Assembly: GCF_011045115.1 (NCBI RefSeq)
Contig: NZ_JAAKZG010000014.1
Coordinates: 62,001 to 126,000, forward strand
DNA: 64,000 bases
From: Mesorhizobium zhangyense
GTDB taxonomy: Bacteria > Pseudomonadota > Alphaproteobacteria > Rhizobiales > Rhizobiaceae
Direction: 5' to 3'
The translations under genes were made by a program, and so were the position numbers. Numbering within the stretch: the first letter of the stretch is position 1; each line of letters begins with the position of its first letter. Of the stretch, positions 60,455 through 64,000 are shown in pieces. Under the pieces are notes generated by a model that made no database searches, was not told where the DNA came from, and saw only the letters and a list, made by a program, of their open reading frames with translations.

Positions 60455-60985
60455 ACGCTTCATCATCGCCACGCCCGGTTTTCACCGTCTGGCCATTGTC
60501 AAAGAGCCGGGAAGCGGGGCGCATGGCCGTGCCTTCCTAGTGTTTAGTATGTGGCGCAGCTTCCGCGCCCCGCTCGGTAGTCACTCGAAAAGCCAAATCG
60601 TTGGCTTTTCGTCCGCTGCGCGGACCGCTCCTAACCTGTCCCGAAGTCGGCCGGTCACAACGCCCGCTCCATGTACATTCCATGGACAAGACGCCGCGGG
60701 TTCTCCGCATGGTTTTGGGCAGTGGCATTTGCGCCGTGCTCGTTCCACGCCGGCCTGTGTCGGGCCCTCGGGTCCCTGGCTACCACACCAGGGCGGGAGG
60801 TCACCGCCACTCCCCCTTGATCCCGGTTCCAGACCCGGTCCCGCAGGAGCGATGGGAGGATTATGGATGCGTGCGAAAGGGTGTGGAAAAATCGAGGGTG
60901 AAAAAATGTGCGGTGTGAGCGAAAACAATGGGTTGGCAGGAAATCGGGTGAAAATCTTTCCACACCTTCGCAAGCTTCACCTTCG
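60455..60985 (-). repeat. About 500-nt interspersed element L, copy L2 (inverted)
   Basis: The reverse complement of this stretch aligns over most of its length, with divergence and some indels, to L1 at 16043-16555: ends GTGAAAACCGGGCGTGGCGA and GTGTGGAA, with interior matches around ACCGGGATCA-GGGGGAG and AACCCATTGTTTTC. It has no plausible gene. It is the largest repeat module in the window. Confidence 0.7.
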
Positions 60986-60988
60986 ATG

Positions 60989-61263
60989 CACCGCAGTGAA
61001 CTTCATTGATATTCCGGCATGGATTCCCGACACTCTCCGCTCGTTCCTCGCTCACGAGGTCGAGAATGACGAGCTTGTTGTTTGCCCGGGCGGCAACCCG
61101 CCGACGTTGGAGATGAGCCGAGCTTGTTGGTTGCCTGGCAACTCACTAATGCCGAAGATTGGCGGCAAGCCTAATTCGTCATTCTCGACCTCGTGAGCGA
61201 GGAACGAGCGGAGAGTGTCGGGAATCCATGCCTGAACGCAGAAGAGCTTCAACGGTACAGAAT
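60989..61263. repeat. Palindromic interspersed repeat, copy P2
   Basis: Inner arms 61016-61074 (GGCATGGATTCCCGACACTC and on through CGAGGTCGAGAATGACGA) and 61177-61232 are reverse complements; outer arms reach about 60989 and 61263. It matches P1 at 7741-7990 in both arms but has a different, longer centre of about 100 nt. Confidence 0.8.
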
Positions 61264-61269
61264 GCGCGT

Positions 61270-61351
61270 CAACACTAGGGCCGGGCCGCGCCTGACGATG
61301 CTGCGGCCAATAAATCCCGGATAACCTGCGCTTCGCTCCGGTTTCCGGGAT
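61270..61351 (-). repeat. Half copy of palindrome R3
   Basis: The reverse complement reads GTCGTCATCCCGGAAACCGG, then GCGCAGGTTATCCGGGAT and the internal ATTGG-GCAGCATCGTC-GCGCGG part of the 15845-16028 copy, but the second arm is missing; palindrome P2 takes its place immediately after. Confidence 0.7.
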
Positions 61352-61425
61352 GACGACCGCATGTTGCGCCGGTGCCAAACTCCAACGCCGGCACACGGCA
61401 GGCACGTCACCGGCAGTGCCGTGCC

Positions 61426-62493
61426 CTAATGCAGCACCAGAACATCCCCGGCGGAGAAGCTGATTTCCGTCTCTTCGCCGACGACCGGCGGTGGGCTCGT
61501 CGGGCTGTTGAAGGTGTCGAGCGAGACGGCGTTCTTGCCGACGCCGACGCGCACGCGGATGACAGAACCCAAAAAGCTGACATCGGAAATCTTGCCGCCC
61601 AAGGTGGAATCCCGTCCGGCCTGTTTTCCCAGCACGATGGCTTCGGGGCGCAGCGCCAGAGAAAGCGTATCGCCGGCCTTGGCGCCGTTCAGAGCGCCCT
61701 TCTTCAACGTGATTTCACGATCGTTGACACGCACCGTTGCCGTTGCCGGGTTGGAAACGACGCCGTCGAGCACATTCAGCGTGCCGACGAAATTGGCGAC
61801 GAACTTCGTCGACGGGCGATTGTAGATCTCGAAGGGCGAGCCGACCTGTTCGGCGCGGCCGTCATACATGACGACGATGCGGTCCGACATCGACAGCGCC
61901 TCTTCCTGGTCGTGGGTAACGAAGATGGTGGTGATGCCGAGTTTCTTCTGGATGGAGCGGATTTCCTCGCGCAGCGAGACGCGCACCTTGGCGTCCAGCG
62001 CCGACAGCGGCTCGTCGAGCAGCAGGAGCTTGGGCTTGGGCGCCAGCGCGCGGGCGAGTGCTACGCGCTGCTGCTGGCCGCCGGAGAGCTGGTAGGGATA
62101 GCGTTCTCCGAAATCCGGCAGCTTGATGATGGCAAGCATTTCGGCCACGCGCGCGTCGGCTTCGGCCTTGGGCATGCCGGCGACCTTGAGCCCGAAGGCG
62201 ACGTTCTGCGCCACGGTCAGGTTCGGGAACAGCGCATAGGCCTGGAACACCATGCCGATGTTGCGCTGGTTGGGCTTGAGGTTGGTGACATCCTTGCCCC
62301 CGATCATGATGCGGCCGGCGCTCGGCTCCTCGAAGCCCGCCACCATGCGCAGCATCGTCGTCTTGCCGCAGCCGGAAGGCCCGAGGAAGGAGATGAATTC
62401 GCCGCGGTCCACGTCGAGGTTGAAATCCGTCACCACAGTGGTCTGGCCGAAAGCCTTGCGAACACCCTGGATGCTGAGAAATGTTTCGGACAT
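61426..62493 (-). CDS. ABC transporter ATPase, PotA-like (spermidine/putrescine/iron type)
   Basis: This protein of 355 residues is the ATPase of a binding-protein-dependent importer. Walker A G-P-S-G-C-G-K-T-T (about 37-46), Q-loop, signature L-S-G-G-Q-Q-Q-R-V-A-L-A-R-A-L, Walker B L-L-L-L-D-E-P-L-S-A-L-D-A-K, H-loop T-H-D-Q-E-E-A, then a C-terminal TOBE domain (about 250-355). The pattern N-I-G-M-V-F-Q-x-Y-A-L-F-P is PotA/FbpC-like; polyamine, thiamine or iron substrates cannot be distinguished. It is 21 nt downstream of the second permease. Confidence 0.92.
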   Translation of the reverse strand: MSETFLSIQGVRKAFGQTTVVTDFNLDVDRGEFISFLGPSGCGKTTMLRMVAGFEEPSAGRIMIGGKDVTNLKPNQRNIGMVFQAYALFPNLTVAQNVAFGLKVAGMPKAEADARVAEMLAIIKLPDFGERYPYQLSGGQQQRVALARALAPKPKLLLLDEPLSALDAKVRVSLREEIRSIQKKLGITTIFVTHDQEEALSMSDRIVVMYDGRAEQVGSPFEIYNRPSTKFVANFVGTLNVLDGVVSNPATATVRVNDREITLKKGALNGAKAGDTLSLALRPEAIVLGKQAGRDSTLGGKISDVSFLGSVIRVRVGVGKNAVSLDTFNSPTSPPPVVGEETEISFSAGDVLVLH

Positions 62494-62513
62494 GTGCGTC
62501 GTTTTCTTTCAGC

Positions 62514-63305
62514 TCAATTCGGGTTGTTTGCCGACTTCGGCGCGAAGCGGGACAGGACCTGTATGACCGACATGCAGCCCCATGTGATGGCGAAGGCGAT
62601 GACGGCGAGTGCTGCCGGCTCATAGGCCCGGTTCGCGCCAATGTTCTGCAGATACGGGCCGAAGGCAGGCCGGTTGAGCAGGCTTGCCATGGTAAACTCG
62701 CCGATGACGATTGCAAAGGTAAGGAACGCGCCCGACAGTACCGCAATCAGCACATTGGGCAGGATGATGCGGGCGATGATCGTCGTCCAGCCGGCACCAT
62801 GAACCTGCGCGGCCTCGGTCAGTGTACGCACGTCGATGGTTCGCAGGCCGGTGTCAACCGCGCGATACATGTAGGGCAGCGCCAGCGTGGCATAGCCGAT
62901 GATGAGCAGGACGTCGGTGCCGCGCGTCGAACCGAGGAACGGTATCGGCGAGTTCGAGCCATACATGCGGATGTAGCCGAAGACGATGACGATGGCCGGG
63001 ATGATCAGCGGCAGCAGGGTGATGAACTCGACCACGGGCCGAAGATGCGGCATGCGCAGCCTGATCCAGTAAGCGGTCGGCACCACCAGCACCACGCCGA
63101 GAACAATGGTGAAGCAGGCGATGATGACCGAATAGCCAAAAGTTTCCTGGAAACGGATATCGCCCAGAACGACCCTGTAGGCGTCGAAGGAATATTCGCC
63201 GCGCCGCATGCGCAGGGAAAATTCCAGCGTCGCGATCAGCGGGATGAAGAAATAGGCGGCACCGACGATGAAGGTCGCCCACGCCCAGAAGCGGCTTACC
63301 TTCAT
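62514..63305 (-). CDS. ABC transporter permease, PotC-like
   Basis: This permease of about 263 residues has six membrane helices. The EAA-type coupling loop reads E-A-A-Q-V-H-G-A-G-W-T-T-I-I-A-R-I-I-L-P (about 168-187). The ATG at 63305 overlaps the upstream permease stop by ATGA, so translation is coupled; the GTG three codons earlier is less likely. It pairs with the PotB-like permease upstream. Confidence 0.92.
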   Translation of the reverse strand: MKVSRFWAWATFIVGAAYFFIPLIATLEFSLRMRRGEYSFDAYRVVLGDIRFQETFGYSVIIACFTIVLGVVLVVPTAYWIRLRMPHLRPVVEFITLLPLIIPAIVIVFGYIRMYGSNSPIPFLGSTRGTDVLLIIGYATLALPYMYRAVDTGLRTIDVRTLTEAAQVHGAGWTTIIARIILPNVLIAVLSGAFLTFAIVIGEFTMASLLNRPAFGPYLQNIGANRAYEPAALAVIAFAITWGCMSVIQVLSRFAPKSANNPN

Positions 63306-64000
63306 TTGAGCCACCTCTCACTGCGCGTCCGGAACCAGATGTAGAAGATGTTGGCGAGCCCGGTGATGAAGATCATGCCAAAGGCCAGCGCATAGCCGAG
63401 ATGCGGATTGTGCAGCACGTCGCCGCGGATCTGCGCATAGAGCAGGATCGGCACAATGTTGAGCGACGAGCCGGTCAGCGCGTAGGCGGTGGCGATGGCC
63501 CCGAAGGCGTTGGCGAAGAGCAGGATGACCGTGCCGAGAAAGCTCGGCCACAGCACCGGAATGGCGACCATGCGCCAATACTGGAACTGGGTGGCGCCAA
63601 GCGTGGAGGCAGCCTCGCCCCATTCCTTCTTCAACCCGTCGATAGCCGGCGTGATGATGACCACCATCAGCGGGATCTGGAAGAACAGATATGTCAGCGT
63701 CAGGCCCCAGAAGGACAGGATGTTGAAGCCGAGCGCATAGATGTTGATGCCGAGCACGTCGCGCAGCAGGATCGTGACCAGACCGAGCCGGCCGAGGGTG
63801 GCCAGGAAGGCGAAGGCCAGAGGTACGCCGGCAAAGTTCGAGGCCACGCCCGAAAACGTCATGGTGGCGGAGCGCACCCAGCGCGGCAGCCCGCCGCGTA
63901 CGATGGCAATCGAAATGGCAATGCCGATCAGCGCGCCGAGGATGGCCGAGGCGAAGCTCACCTTGATGGAAATCCAGTAAGCGGCGAGGATCGACGGCTG
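63302..64000 (-). CDS. ABC transporter permease, PotB-like, 5' end outside window
   Basis: The reading frame is open from the right edge, so the N-terminal part is missing. The 232 visible residues hold at least five membrane helices and the EAA-type loop E-A-A-S-T-L-G-A-T-Q-F-Q-Y-W-R-M-V-A-I-P. An internal GTG at 63961 is not a real start, as the frame continues upstream with hydrophobic sequence. The substrate-binding gene of this importer is probably beyond the edge. Confidence 0.9.
   Translation of the reverse strand, partial: QPSILAAYWISIKVSFASAILGALIGIAISIAIVRGGLPRWVRSATMTFSGVASNFAGVPLAFAFLATLGRLGLVTILLRDVLGINIYALGFNILSFWGLTLTYLFFQIPLMVVIITPAIDGLKKEWGEAASTLGATQFQYWRMVAIPVLWPSFLGTVILLFANAFGAIATAYALTGSSLNIVPILLYAQIRGDVLHNPHLGYALAFGMIFITGLANIFYIWFRTRSERWLK

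Larger units (their letters stand above)
60264..61425. other. 1.16-kb gene-free repeat cluster downstream of tRNA-Val
   Basis: I find no supported gene. The stretch is made of modules described separately: short palindrome (60371-60449), element L2 (60455-60985), palindrome P2 (60989-61263), and half of palindrome R3 (61270-61351). Long frames, for example 60540-61196 on the plus strand, run through several modules, have biased repeat-derived composition and no ribosome binding site, and are treated as non-coding. Confidence 0.75.

Noticed and set aside
60540-61196. Plus-strand frame of 218 codons in the tRNA-downstream cluster
   Set aside because: It crosses two separate repeat modules (L2 and P2), which also occur elsewhere in other contexts; composition and lack of a ribosome binding site argue against a gene.
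60189-61425. Genomic island integrated at tRNA-Val
   Set aside because: No integrase gene and no second copy of the tRNA 3' end was seen; the region holds only short repeats.

Overview
The window is GC-rich chromosomal DNA from an alphaproteobacterium of the order Hyphomicrobiales (Rhizobiales), most likely Mesorhizobium or a close relative. This rests on a CpdR orthologue beside an N-formylglutamate amidohydrolase, a Brucella Omp10-like lipoprotein, homospermidine synthase, a suhB/mmgR-type small RNA, a ROSE-like RNA thermometer before a small heat-shock gene, and many C-rich palindromic intergenic repeats. The assignment is inferred from these families, not from a search. No phage, plasmid backbone, CRISPR array or intact insertion sequence is visible; most of the window is ordinary core genome.

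Layout. 1-5.7 kb: end of a LysR regulator, a DUF1007/NicO nickel-cobalt export pair, two small secreted proteins, and an OmpR/EnvZ-type two-component pair. 5.5-14.6 kb: a GNAT acetyltransferase, a class I aminotransferase, then a minus-strand block with tryptophan 2,3-dioxygenase, a complete branched-chain-type ABC transporter (binding protein, livH, livM, livG, livF) and a RidA deaminase, preceded by an SMR efflux gene. 15-19.5 kb: a DUF533/TerB protein, a 1-kb gene-free cluster of repeats, trhO, an endolysin-like muramidase and eda. 19.5-25 kb: a DUF882 murein-peptidase-like protein, an NtrC-type regulator and oligoendopeptidase F. 25-30 kb: pabB-pabC-YciI-DUF3445 as a tightly overlapping operon, then homospermidine synthase and an Omp10-like lipoprotein. 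30-38.5 kb: a membrane zinc peptidase, an odd acyl-CoA-ligase-like protein, a LysM-tailed 5'-nucleotidase, ferrochelatase, a DAO oxidoreductase and a stomatin/NfeD pair. 38.6-47.6 kb: an MHYT-GGDEF-EAL protein, envelope and polysaccharide genes (kdsD, a beta-barrel protein, galU, a lytic transglycosylase, a DUF459 SGNH protein) and a PPOX-type flavoprotein. 47.8-54.1 kb: gltB-gltD glutamate synthase. 54.6-60.1 kb: a threonine-aldolase-family enzyme, Hsp20 with its thermosensor, a lysophospholipase-like hydrolase, a HisN/SuhB phosphatase with the divergent sRNA, N-formylglutamate amidohydrolase and cpdR. 60.2-64 kb: tRNA-Val(GAC), a second 1.1-kb repeat cluster, and part of a PotABC-like importer that runs off the right edge.

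The most interesting non-coding content is RNA-based regulation (the mmgR/suhB sRNA; a sigma-32-like promoter plus ROSE-type hairpin upstream of hsp20) and repeat architecture. Two gene-free clusters, at 15.8-16.7 kb and 60.3-61.4 kb, carry the same repeat modules in opposite orientation; in the second, one palindromic family appears to sit inside another. The best candidate metabolic unit is the tryptophan dioxygenase/Liv-type transporter/RidA block, which suggests an aromatic amino acid uptake-and-degradation locus. I did not find a clearly new multi-gene system.
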